From positions 28,387 to 92,386 of the forward strand of contig LJHT01000003.1 in the NCBI GenBank assembly GCA_001295905.1: a stretch of DNA of 64,000 nt, written 5' to 3'. Below, piece after piece: positions 36,702-46,097 of this stretch. The position numbers and the translations under genes are program-made. This DNA is from a beta proteobacterium AAP51. Lineage in GTDB: Bacteria > Pseudomonadota > Gammaproteobacteria > Burkholderiales > Burkholderiaceae_C. The notes below the pieces were generated by a model. That model was not told the origin of the DNA. It searched no databases and was given only the letters and a program-made list of their open reading frames with translations. The stretch's first letter is position 1. Every line of letters begins with the position of its first letter.

Positions 36702-37888
36702 GTCAGCCGCGCCCACAGCGCTTCCAGCGGGCCGCGCGTGTAGCGCCGCGTCCACCACAGGCTCAGCGGCACTTGCACGCCGAAGAACAGCCCCAGGGAC
36801 AGCACGAAGCCCCAGGCCGGGCCCACGCGGTCCCACAGGCCGAAACCCCAGTGGTAGAAGAGCGTGGTGCACAGCAGCGTCTGCATCAGGTAGTTGGTCA
36901 GCGGCATGCGGCCGGCGGCGGCAAACGGCGCCAGCAGCCGCTGCCAGGCGGGCAGCTGCGCCAGCCGCACGATGAGCAGCACGTAGAAGATCATCATCGC
37001 CGGCCGGCTGAGGTTGTAGCAAAGGCTGCCCAGCAGCTTGATGGGGCTGGGCCCGGGCGCGCGGTTCAGCGCGAAGATGAGGCTGAAGGCCGCGCCGCAC
37101 ACCAGGCCCACGGCCAGCGCCCACCACATCAGGCGGCGTATCCGGGGCATCAGCTCGGGGATGCGCTGCACCCAGCGGCGGCGCCCGGCCAGCAGGCCCA
37201 CCAGCATGGTGAAGGCCATGCTCACGTACCAGCCGAAGGTGCCCCAGGCGGAGAGGGGGTCGGTGTAGTCGCGCCACATCATGCGCAGGTTTTCCTGCAC
37301 CGCGTCGGCATAGCTGCCCGCGCCGAAAGCGGCGTTGTTGCTGGCGCCGAAGGCCAGGTCCTGCTGCACGCGCAGCGCCACCACCTCGGGTGTGTAGACC
37401 ACGAAACGCAGCAGGCCCGAAGCCAGCGGGTACAGCAGGCACAGCGCCATCAGCAACAGCACGCCACGGTCGCTGAGGCGGCGCAGGCCGAAGACCAGCA
37501 GCAGGCCCAGCAGCGCGTAGACATGCAGCACGTCGCCCGTCCACAGCAGCGTGGCATGCAGCAGGCCGATGACCAGCAGCACCAGCAGCCGCCGCACATA
37601 AAGGCCGGTGGCGTGCAGCGGGTCTTGCTGCTGCATGCGCGTGTACTGGATGGTGAAGCCGATGCCGAAGAGCAGGCTGAACATGCTGTTGAACTTGCCC
37701 GAGAACAGCGCGTCGCGCACCTGCTCGGCCAGCTGGTCGGCCGCGCCCGGCCAGTGGAAGCTGCCGTCGGCCTCGGTGTAGCCGCTGTAGCTGAAGCCCG
37801 GCATGTTCATGATGAGGATGCCCATCAGCGCGAAGCCGCGCAGGATGTCCAGCGTGGGCAGGCGTTCGGGGTTGGGCAGGGCGGCCAT
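36629..37888 (-). CDS. DUF418 family membrane protein
   Basis: 419 residues from ATG 37888 (ATG 37924 adds 12). PTLDILRGFALMGILIMNMPGFS is the typical first helix; about ten helices follow with SLLFGIGFTIQYTRM, LLHATLLWTGDVLHVYALLGLLL and, in the DUF418 core, AAAGRMPLTNYLMQTLLCTTLFYHWGFGL. Related to YeiB-type proteins of unknown transport or acyltransferase-like function. Its last 24 codons overlap the thioesterase gene on the other strand. The frame remains open upstream through a GC-rich hexamer repeat and the hydrolase gene; that part is not coding. Confidence 0.85.
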   Translation of the reverse strand: MAALPNPERLPTLDILRGFALMGILIMNMPGFSYSGYTEADGSFHWPGAADQLAEQVRDALFSGKFNSMFSLLFGIGFTIQYTRMQQQDPLHATGLYVRRLLVLLVIGLLHATLLWTGDVLHVYALLGLLLVFGLRRLSDRGVLLLMALCLLYPLASGLLRFVVYTPEVVALRVQQDLAFGASNNAAFGAGSYADAVQENLRMMWRDYTDPLSAWGTFGWYVSMAFTMLVGLLAGRRRWVQRIPELMPRIRRLMWWALAVGLVCGAAFSLIFALNRAPGPSPIKLLGSLCYNLSRPAMMIFYVLLIVRLAQLPAWQRLLAPFAAAGRMPLTNYLMQTLLCTTLFYHWGFGLWDRVGPAWGFVLSLGLFFGVQVPLSLWWTRRYTRGPLEALWARLTYGRKAAAEAEASPAAAGGSSGIR

Positions 37889-37932
37889 GCGCGCATGCTG
37901 GGGCCTGGGCCCGGCGCGCGCCATATGCCGAT

Positions 37933-37985
37933 CGGCCAGGGCGAGGGCCAGGGCCAGGGCGAGGGCCAGGGCAAGGGCCAGGGCC
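37933..37985. repeat. Hexanucleotide repeat tract between hydrolase and DUF418 genes
   Basis: About eight tandem units of GGGC(C/G/A)A, i.e. CCAGGG, CGAGGG and CAAGGG variants, fill the gap between the lipoprotein hydrolase stop (37992) and the DUF418 start. On the minus strand the tract reads as Ala-Leu repeats in the DUF418 frame. It could be a slippage-prone spacer affecting the distance between the two genes. No terminator is visible. Confidence 0.75.
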
Positions 37986-37991
37986 GGCGCT

Positions 37992-38906
37992 TCAGCGGGC
38001 GGTGGGAAGGCCGAACAGCTGCGCCAGGGCTTCGCGGTACTGGCCCTGGCCCAGCGAATTGGTGTTGTGGTGCGTGCCGCCTTCCACCAGCACGAAGCGC
38101 TTGGGTTCGCGCGCGCGCTCGTAGAGCGTGCGGCCCAGTTCCGGGCGTATGAGCTGGTCTTCGCTGCCGTGCACCACCAGCACCGGCGCACCCACCTCGC
38201 CGATGCGGGCGCCGGCGTCCAGTTTCTGCGTGATGAGCGGGCCCACCGGCAGCCAGCCCCACTTGAAGGTGCGCACCACGTCGGGAATGGACGAGAAGCT
38301 GTTCTCGACGATGAGCCCGGCCTCGTCCTGCACCGCCGCGGCCAGCTGCACCGCCAGCGCGCCGCCCAGCGAATGGCCGAAGACGAAGCGCTGCGCCTTC
38401 GGGTGCTGCTGGCCCAGCCAGGCCCAGGCCGCGCGGGCATCTTCGCCTGCCAGGGCCTCGGAGGGCAGGCCGGCGCTGCTGCGGCCGAAGCCGCGATAGT
38501 CGATGCCCAGCACGGCAAAACCCAGGTCGTGCATGCGGCGCATGCGCGGGGCGCTGCCGCGCACGTCCCAGCGCGCGCCGTGCAGGTACAGCAGCACGGG
38601 GGCGTCGGCGCGCGGCTGCGGCAGCCACAGCCCGTGCAGCTGCACGTCTTCGCCGGTGTGCTGCGAGCGGAAGCCGATCCACACGTCCTGCATGCCTTCG
38701 GCAGCGGCCTGGCCGCCCCACCAGGTGCGTTCACCGGGCTGGAAGATCCACTTGCGTTGCTGTTCGTCCAGCACGGCACAGCCGCCCAGCGCCAGCGTGC
38801 CCAGCAGGGCCGCGGCGACCAGCAGCCGGGCACTGCGCCGGCTGCGGCCGCCGCTGGGGCCGGGCCGAGGCGGGCGCTGGGTGGCGGGCGGGTGCGTTTC
38901 AGACAT
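37992..38906 (-). CDS. Alpha/beta hydrolase lipoprotein
   Basis: About 304 residues from ATG 38906 (ATG 38915 also possible). A Pro/Arg-rich start is followed by a lipoprotein signal, LLVAAALLGTLALGGCAVLDEQQ, with the lipobox LGGC. The catalytic domain has LLYLHGARWDVRG (oxyanion), GIDYRGFGRSSA, nucleophile GHSLGGALA, acid VVHGSEDQLI and His in EGGTHHNTNSLG. The layout resembles the BEM46/FSH-type serine peptidase-like hydrolases. Probably anchored in a membrane facing the periplasm. Substrate unknown. Confidence 0.85.
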   Translation of the reverse strand: MSETHPPATQRPPRPGPSGGRSRRSARLLVAAALLGTLALGGCAVLDEQQRKWIFQPGERTWWGGQAAAEGMQDVWIGFRSQHTGEDVQLHGLWLPQPRADAPVLLYLHGARWDVRGSAPRMRRMHDLGFAVLGIDYRGFGRSSAGLPSEALAGEDARAAWAWLGQQHPKAQRFVFGHSLGGALAVQLAAAVQDEAGLIVENSFSSIPDVVRTFKWGWLPVGPLITQKLDAGARIGEVGAPVLVVHGSEDQLIRPELGRTLYERAREPKRFVLVEGGTHHNTNSLGQGQYREALAQLFGLPTAR

Positions 38907-38962
38907 TGCCTGCATGTTGGCATGGGCCGGCGCGGTCTGCAGGCCCCTGGGGACAGCCACCC

Positions 38963-38990
38963 TTGATGCCGGCAGCCATTTGTGTAGGCT
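38963..38990 (+). promoter_or_regulatory. Candidate promoter of the CBS-domain gene
   Basis: TTGATG (38963-38968), 16-bp spacer, TAGGCT (38985-38990), followed 35 bp later by the CBS gene ATG with CAGGAG in between. Match to sigma-70 consensus is moderate. The region is divergent from the lipoprotein hydrolase. Confidence 0.4.
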
Positions 38991-39024
38991 AGGCCTTCTC
39001 TCGGGTTGCACAGGAGCAGGGCGC

Positions 39025-39453
39025 ATGAGCACGGTGTCTGTACTGCTGAAGAACCGCGGTGGCACGCTGTGGCACGTGCGGCCGGAAACCAGCGTCTACG
39101 AGGCCCTGGAACTGCTGGCCGGCTACGAGGTGGGCGCGCTGATGGTGATGGAAGGCGGTCGCCTGGTGGGCGTGTTCTCCGAGCGCGACTACACGCGCAA
39201 GATCGCGCTGCAGGGCCGCAACTCGCGCACCACCCCGGTGGCCGACATCATGACGCGCCAGGTGCTGACCGTGACGCCCGCCACCCCCACCACCGAGGCC
39301 ATGCGCCTGATGAGCGCGCGCAAGGTGCGCCACCTGCCGGTGCTGGAGGGCAGCACCGTGCTGGGCATGATCTCCATCCGCGACATCCTCGACCACATCA
39401 TCGCCGAGCAGGCCTCCACGATCGAACAGCTCGAGAGCTACATCCACTCCTGA
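39025..39453 (+). CDS. CBS-domain pair protein
   Basis: 142 residues comprising two CBS motifs: about 8-62 (VRPETSVYEALELLAGYEVGALMVMEGGRLVGVFSERDYTRKI) and about 76-132 (VADIMTRQVLTVTPATPTTEAMRLMSARKVRHLPVLEGSTVLGMISIRDILDHII). Such stand-alone pairs bind adenine nucleotides or SAM and sense energy state in the cytoplasm. A short C-terminal helix, EQASTIEQLESYIHS, may oligomerise. GGAG precedes ATG 39025 by nine bases. Single gene. Confidence 0.92.
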   Translation: MSTVSVLLKNRGGTLWHVRPETSVYEALELLAGYEVGALMVMEGGRLVGVFSERDYTRKIALQGRNSRTTPVADIMTRQVLTVTPATPTTEAMRLMSARKVRHLPVLEGSTVLGMISIRDILDHIIAEQASTIEQLESYIHS

Positions 39454-39485
39454 ACCCGGAAGGCGGCGGCGCTGCGGCTGCCGAT

Positions 39486-39539
39486 GCCGCTGACGCCGCT
39501 GAGGCCGCTGAGGCCGCTGAGGCCGCTGAGGCCGCTGTA
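39486..39539. repeat. 9-bp tandem repeat downstream of the CBS gene
   Basis: Six consecutive units of GCCGCTGAG (first and last units differ by one or two bases) within the 376-bp gap between the CBS gene and the hybrid kinase. The tract starts 32 bp after the CBS stop. No hairpin forms from it. The rest of the gap (to 39829) holds only a possible 41-codon gene at 39647-39772 and a TATGCT box at 39815. Confidence 0.85.
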
Positions 39540-39646
39540 GCGCGCCGCCATCCGGCGCCCCGCAGGCGCAGTTCATCCCCGCCGCCAGGGCCTCCGTCGC
39601 ATGCAGGGTGGCAGGTCCTGCAGGGCCTGCCGATACTGGCGGCGCC

Positions 39647-39772
39647 ATGAACAAGCCCCGCAGCCTTGCCGTCTTCGCCACCGCGCCCCTGCGGCGCATG
39701 CCCACGCTGGCCCTGGCGCTGCTGCTGGTGGCCGCTTCGCTGGCGGTGGCCTGGTTGCTGCCGATACGCTGA
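39647..39772 (+). CDS. Possible 41-residue single-helix membrane protein
   Basis: ATG 39647 to TGA 39770-39772 encodes a basic N-terminus (MNKPRSLAVFATAPLRRMP) followed by one continuous hydrophobic helix (TLALALLLVAASLAVAWLL) ending PIR. The charge pattern fits a small inner-membrane protein with its N-terminus inside. There is no clear Shine-Dalgarno (GGCGGCG just upstream) and GC-rich DNA readily yields such frames, so it may be chance. Confidence 0.35.
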   Translation: MNKPRSLAVFATAPLRRMPTLALALLLVAASLAVAWLLPIR

Positions 39773-39829
39773 ATACGTCCTGCGTGCAGGGGCATGGCGC
39801 TGCGGTGCAGCAGCTATGCTCACGCCGCC

Positions 39830-41614
<1,785 letters not shown>

Positions 41615-41629
41615 GCCGGTGCCCGCTCG

Positions 41630-42400
41630 CTAGCGCGCCGCGTGCAGGGCCAGCAGGCCTTCGAAGATCAGGCTGTCGACGGTTTCGAAGGGCAGGTCGG
41701 TGATGCCCACGAGCTTGGCGGCGCCGCCGCCGGTGATCAGCATCAGCGGCGCCTGCCCGGTGCGCGCCTGCAGGCGGCGTGCCTGGCGCTCCACCGCGCC
41801 GGCAATGGCGTTGGCGCCGCCGCTCATCAGGGCGTCGCTGGTGTTGGTGGGGAAATCGACCACCTCGCCAGTGGGCACCTTCAGGCCCGCGGTGCCCATC
41901 TCCAGCGCCCGCTGCATCAGTCCGAAGCCGGGGATGATGAGCCCGCCCAGGAAGTGGCCCTCGGGGTCGAGCGCGTCCACCGTGGCGGCCGTGCCCACCA
42001 TCACCACCAGGGCCGGCCGCGTGGGCCGGCCGGCCCCGCTTTCCTGCAGCACGCGCTGCCGCGCGCCCACCAGCGAGACCCAGCGGTCGGCGCCCAGGCG
42101 GCCGGGGTGGTCGTAGCCGTTCTTCACGCCGCCGGCTTCCGCCGAAGGCACCACCCAGCGGGCGGCGATGTCCCAGAGGTCGAGCTGGTCTTCCACGCGC
42201 CGGCGCACGGCGTCGCCGGCCACCACGCAGCCCAGCATGGCGCGCGGGGCGGGCAGGCCCTGCCACTGCGTTTCGGCCAGCGTGTCGATGGTTTCCAGGA
42301 ACACCGCGCCCTGGCGCAGCAGCGTGGCGCCGGGCTGGGCGCTGGCATAGAGGGCCCACTTCAGGCGGGTGTTGCCGATGTCGATGGCCAGGAAGCTCAT
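41630..42400 (-). CDS. coaX: Type III pantothenate kinase
   Basis: First committed step of CoA synthesis; ASKHA-fold kinase insensitive to CoA feedback. 256 residues: [16 protein letters not shown] (phosphate-1), [20 protein letters not shown] (substrate loop), [26 protein letters not shown], and [14 protein letters not shown]. Start ATG 42400 matches homologues; upstream in-frame codons are Arg/Ala-rich. Commonly downstream of birA, but here birA is absent and the gene stands alone, divergent from icmF. Confidence 0.95.
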   Translation of the reverse strand: MSFLAIDIGNTRLKWALYASAQPGATLLRQGAVFLETIDTLAETQWQGLPAPRAMLGCVVAGDAVRRRVEDQLDLWDIAARWVVPSAEAGGVKNGYDHPGRLGADRWVSLVGARQRVLQESGAGRPTRPALVVMVGTAATVDALDPEGHFLGGLIIPGFGLMQRALEMGTAGLKVPTGEVVDFPTNTSDALMSGGANAIAGAVERQARRLQARTGQAPLMLITGGGAAKLVGITDLPFETVDSLIFEGLLALHAAR

Positions 42401-42556
42401 GGGCGGGGCTGGATAGAGGGGAGGACCTGCGCCGCCTGAAGGGCGTGCGAGGGCGGCGCGAGGGCGGCGCACGCAGGCGCCGGAAAGGATGCGACAGCTG
42501 GTTCAGGCCGCGAGGCTAGCAGCGCCCCGTGGCGGGCCCCATGGCATCATGCCGGA

Positions 42557-42578
42557 TTGACGTTTACGTCAACGTCAA
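42557..42578. promoter_or_regulatory. 22-bp ACGT palindrome upstream of icmF (MerR-type operator candidate)
   Basis: A near-perfect 22-bp inverted repeat with outer arms TTGACGTT / AACGTCAA and ACGT at the centre; only one base pair breaks the symmetry. ACGT-centred palindromes of this kind are bound by MerR-family regulators such as LiuR that control branched-chain amino acid and acyl-CoA catabolism in proteobacteria. It lies 61 bp before the icmF ATG and 156 bp from the divergent coaX start. The regulator gene is not in this window. Confidence 0.65.
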
Positions 42579-42639
42579 GCACGGCCTGGACCGCAGGCCC
42601 GCGCCCCGCATTCCACCCTTGCCAGCGAGCCGCCGCGCC

Positions 42640-45600
42640 ATGACCGACCTCTCTGCCGAAGCCCGGGCCCTTGCCAACTACCGGCCCACGAACAAGGTAC
42701 GTTTCGTCACCGCCGCCAGCCTCTTCGACGGGCACGACGCGGCCATCAACATCATGCGGCGCATCCTGCAGGGCATGGGTGCCGAGGTCATCCACCTCGG
42801 CCACAACCGCAGCGTCGACGAGGTGGTGACGGCCGCGCTGCAGGAAGACGTGCAGGGCATCGCCATCAGCAGCTACCAGGGCGGGCATGTCGAGTACTTC
42901 AAGTACATGGTCGACCTGCTGAAGGCCCGTGGCGGGGCCCACATCCAGGTCTTCGGTGGTGGCGGCGGCGTCATCGTGCCGGCCGAGATCCGCGAACTGC
43001 AGGCCTACGGCGTGGCGCGCATCTACAGCCCCGAAGACGGGCAGCGCATGGGGCTGCAAGGCATGATCGGCGAGATGGTCATGCGCTGCGACCACGACCT
43101 CTCCGGCCATGCGCCACGCAGCGTGGCCGCGCTGCAGGGCCCCGGCCAGCCGCACAGCGACGCCGCATGGCGCGCGCTGGCGCAGGCGCTCACGGCGCTG
43201 GAGAACGGCCGTGCCGACGCCGGCTTCAAGGCGGAACTGGCCGCCGCCGCGCAGGGCGCGAAGGTGCCGGTGCTCGGCATCACCGGCACCGGCGGTGCGG
43301 GCAAGAGCAGCCTCACCGACGAGCTCATCCGCCGCATCCGCCTGGACCAGGGCGACGCGCTGCACATCGCCGTCATCAGCATCGACCCCAGCCGGCGCAA
43401 GAGTGGGGGTGCGCTGCTGGGCGACCGCATCCGCATGAATGCCATCGGGCCGTGGTCGAGCGGCCCGCGTGTCTTCATGCGCTCACTTGCCACGCGCGAC
43501 TTCGGCAGCGAGATCAGCCAGGCCCTGCCCGACGTGCTGCTGGCCTGCAAGGCCGCCGGCTTCGACCTTATCGTGGTGGAGACCTCGGGCATCGGCCAGG
43601 GTGATGCCGCCATCGTGCCGCTGGTGGACGTGCCGCTGTACGTGATGACGCCCGAGTTCGGCGCCGCCAGCCAGCTGGAGAAGATCGACATGCTCGACTT
43701 CGCCGAGTTCGTGGCCATCAACAAGTTCGACCGCAAGGGCGCCGCCGATGCGCTGCGCGACGTGGCCAAGCAGGTGCAGCGCAACCGCGAAGCCTGGGGC
43801 AGCAAGACCGAAGACATGCCCGTCTTCGGCACCATGGCCAGCCGCTTCAACGACGACGGCGTCACCGCGCTGTACCAGGCCCTGCGCGAGCGGCTGGAAG
43901 CCTGCGGGCTGGCGCTGCGGGCCGGCCGCCTGCCGCCGGTGGCCACGCGCCACAGCACGCACCAGGTGCCTGTTCTGCCACCGGCGCGCATTCGCTACCT
44001 GGCCGACATTGCCGACACCGTGCGCGGCTACAAGCAGCAGGCGCTGGCGCAAAGCCGCCTGGCGCGCGAGGTGCAGCAGCTGCGCGCCACCGCGAAGATG
44101 CTGCTCACCGACAAGCCCGGCCGCCACCGCGCCGTGGAAGCCGTGGACGACCTGGCGGTGCAGCGCGAGGCCCTGCTGTCGCCGCAGGCGAAAAAGCTGC
44201 TCGCGATGTGGCCCGAGATGCAGCGCGCCTATGCGGGCGACGAATACGTGGTGAAGATCCGCGACAAGGAGGTCCGCACCGCGCTGACCCACACCACGCT
44301 CAGCGGCAACAAGATTCGCAAGGTGGCGCTGCCCCGGTACGAATGCGACGGCGAAGTGCTGAAGTGGCTGCTGCTCGACAACGTGCCCGGCAGCTTTCCG
44401 TACACCGCCGGCACCTTCGCCTTCAAGCGCGAGAACGAGGACCCCACGCGCATGTTCGCCGGCGAGGGCGATGCCTTCCGCACCAACCGCCGCTTCAAGG
44501 TGGTGAGCGAAGGCCTGCCGGCCAAGCGCCTGAGCACGGCTTTCGACAGCGTCACGCTCTACGGCAACGACCCCGACCCGCGCCCCGACATCTACGGCAA
44601 GGTGGGCAACAGCGGCGTGAGCATCGCCACGCTGGACGACATGAAGGTGCTCTATTCGGGGTTCGACCTCACCCACCCGGCCACCAGCGTCAGCATGACG
44701 ATCAACGGCCCGGCGCCCACCATCCTGGCGATGTTCATGAACACGGCCATCGACCAGAACCTCGACAAGTTCGTGGCCGACAACGGCCGCGAGCCTTCTG
44801 AGGACGAAGCGCAGAAGATCCGCGCCTGGACGCTGGCCAACGTGCGCGGCACGGTGCAGGCCGACATCCTGAAGGAAGACCAGGGCCAGAACACCTGCAT
44901 CTTCAGCACCGAGTTCAGCCTCAAGGTGATGGGCGACATCGCGCAGTGGTTCGTGCAGCACGACGTGCGCAACTTCTACTCGGTGAGCATCAGCGGCTAC
45001 CACATCGCCGAGGCCGGCGCCAACCCCATCAGCCAGCTGGCTTTCACGCTGAGCAACGGCTTCACGTTCGTGGAGGCCTACCTTGCGCGCGGCATGCACA
45101 TCGACGACTTCGCGCCCAATCTGAGCTTCTTCTTCAGCAACGGCATGGACCCGGAATACACCGTGCTCGGCCGCGTGGCGCGCCGCATCTGGGCGGTGGC
45201 GATGCGCGAGCGCTATGGCGCCAACGAGCGCAGCCAGAAGCTGAAGTACCACGTGCAGACCAGCGGCCGCAGCCTGCACGCGCAGGAGATCCAGTTCAAC
45301 GACATTCGCACCACGCTGCAGGCGTTGATTGCGGTGTACGACAACTGCAACAGCCTGCACACGAACGCCTTCGACGAGGCCATCACCACGCCCACCGAAG
45401 ACAGCGTGCGGCGGGCCATGGCCATCCAGCTCATCATCAACCGCGAGTGGGGCTTGGCGAAGAACGAGAACCCCAACCAGGGTGCCTTCGTCATCGACGA
45501 ACTCACCGAGCTGGTGGAAGAGGCCGTGCTGGCCGAGTTCGAGAAGATCGCCGAGCGCGGCGGGGTGCTGGGGGCGATGGAAACCGGCTACCAGCGCGGC

Positions 45601-45945
45601 AAGATCCAGGAAGAGAGCATGCACTACGAGATGCTCAAGCACACCGGCGAGTACCCCATCATCGGCGTGAACACCTTCCGCAGCCCGAACGGCGAGGCGG
45701 TGCCCGAGCACATCGAGCTGGCGCGCAGCACCGAGGCCGAGAAACAAAGCCAGCTGGCCCGGCTGGCTGCCTTCCAGCAAGCCCACGCGGCCGAGGCCCC
45801 GGCCATGTTGCAACGCCTGCAACAGGCCGTGATGGCCAACGAGAACGTCTTTGCCGTGCTGATGGACGCCGTGCGCGTGTGCAGCCTGGGGCAGATCACC
45901 AGCGCCTTGTTCGAGGTGGGCGGGCAGTACCGGCGCAGCATGTGA
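42640..45945 (+). CDS. icmF: Fused isobutyryl-CoA mutase IcmF
   Basis: Adenosylcobalamin enzyme interconverting isobutyryl-CoA and n-butyryl-CoA (and related acyl-CoAs). 1101 residues in the diagnostic order: B12-binding domain (about 20-155; [14 protein letters not shown] base-off His motif, [15 protein letters not shown]), MeaI-type chaperone GTPase (about 205-430; Walker [40 protein letters not shown]), linker, then the substrate-binding mutase TIM barrel (about 560-1080; [51 protein letters not shown]). Start ATG 42640 gives [22 protein letters not shown]. It feeds valine- or isobutyrate-derived carbon into central metabolism. Confidence 0.97.
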   Translation: MTDLSAEARALANYRPTNKVRFVTAASLFDGHDAAINIMRRILQGMGAEVIHLGHNRSVDEVVTAALQEDVQGIAISSYQGGHVEYFKYMVDLLKARGGAHIQVFGGGGGVIVPAEIRELQAYGVARIYSPEDGQRMGLQGMIGEMVMRCDHDLSGHAPRSVAALQGPGQPHSDAAWRALAQALTALENGRADAGFKAELAAAAQGAKVPVLGITGTGGAGKSSLTDELIRRIRLDQGDALHIAVISIDPSRRKSGGALLGDRIRMNAIGPWSSGPRVFMRSLATRDFGSEISQALPDVLLACKAAGFDLIVVETSGIGQGDAAIVPLVDVPLYVMTPEFGAASQLEKIDMLDFAEFVAINKFDRKGAADALRDVAKQVQRNREAWGSKTEDMPVFGTMASRFNDDGVTALYQALRERLEACGLALRAGRLPPVATRHSTHQVPVLPPARIRYLADIADTVRGYKQQALAQSRLAREVQQLRATAKMLLTDKPGRHRAVEAVDDLAVQREALLSPQAKKLLAMWPEMQRAYAGDEYVVKIRDKEVRTALTHTTLSGNKIRKVALPRYECDGEVLKWLLLDNVPGSFPYTAGTFAFKRENEDPTRMFAGEGDAFRTNRRFKVVSEGLPAKRLSTAFDSVTLYGNDPDPRPDIYGKVGNSGVSIATLDDMKVLYSGFDLTHPATSVSMTINGPAPTILAMFMNTAIDQNLDKFVADNGREPSEDEAQKIRAWTLANVRGTVQADILKEDQGQNTCIFSTEFSLKVMGDIAQWFVQHDVRNFYSVSISGYHIAEAGANPISQLAFTLSNGFTFVEAYLARGMHIDDFAPNLSFFFSNGMDPEYTVLGRVARRIWAVAMRERYGANERSQKLKYHVQTSGRSLHAQEIQFNDIRTTLQALIAVYDNCNSLHTNAFDEAITTPTEDSVRRAMAIQLIINREWGLAKNENPNQGAFVIDELTELVEEAVLAEFEKIAERGGVLGAMETGYQRGKIQEESMHYEMLKHTGEYPIIGVNTFRSPNGEAVPEHIELARSTEAEKQSQLARLAAFQQAHAAEAPAMLQRLQQAVMANENVFAVLMDAVRVCSLGQITSALFEVGGQYRRSM

Positions 45946-45973
45946 GGGGTGGGCCGCCGGGCCAGCCTGCGGC

Positions 45974-45995
45974 GGGCCCGGTGCAGCCCGGGCCC
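45974..45995. terminator. Hairpin terminator after icmF
   Basis: GGGCCCGG (45974-45981) and CCGGGCCC (45988-45995) form a perfect 8-bp GC stem around a 6-base loop, 28 bases after the icmF stop. No T tract follows, so termination could need Rho; the element separates icmF from the next gene 102 bp downstream. Confidence 0.55.
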
Positions 45996-46097
45996 CGCGT
46001 TGCGTGGATCAGCCCTGTTTTGGGGGCCCTGCACCTGCCGATGCGCCGGGCATGCTTCATGCAGAATCGGCCGCGTCAACCCGAGCCTGGAGTCTGA

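Noticed and set aside
36629..38923. 764-codon frame joining the hydrolase region to the DUF418 protein
   Set aside because: The upstream half is an alternate frame of the lipoprotein hydrolase and runs through the hexamer repeat; the DUF418 first helix begins properly after ATG 37888.
39486..39539. Tandem repeat considered as a CRISPR array
   Set aside because: Units are contiguous 9-mers with no spacers, and no cas genes are present.
42401..42639. Search for a cobalamin riboswitch before the B12-dependent icmF
   Set aside because: No B12-box-like sequence or the needed helices are visible; the only structured element is the 22-bp palindrome.
43483..45822. 779-codon open frame on the minus strand
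   Set aside because: It lies entirely antisense to icmF, whose domains are all recognisable. The translation is rich in Val/His/Gly/Arg without any domain, as expected for the complement of a high-GC gene.
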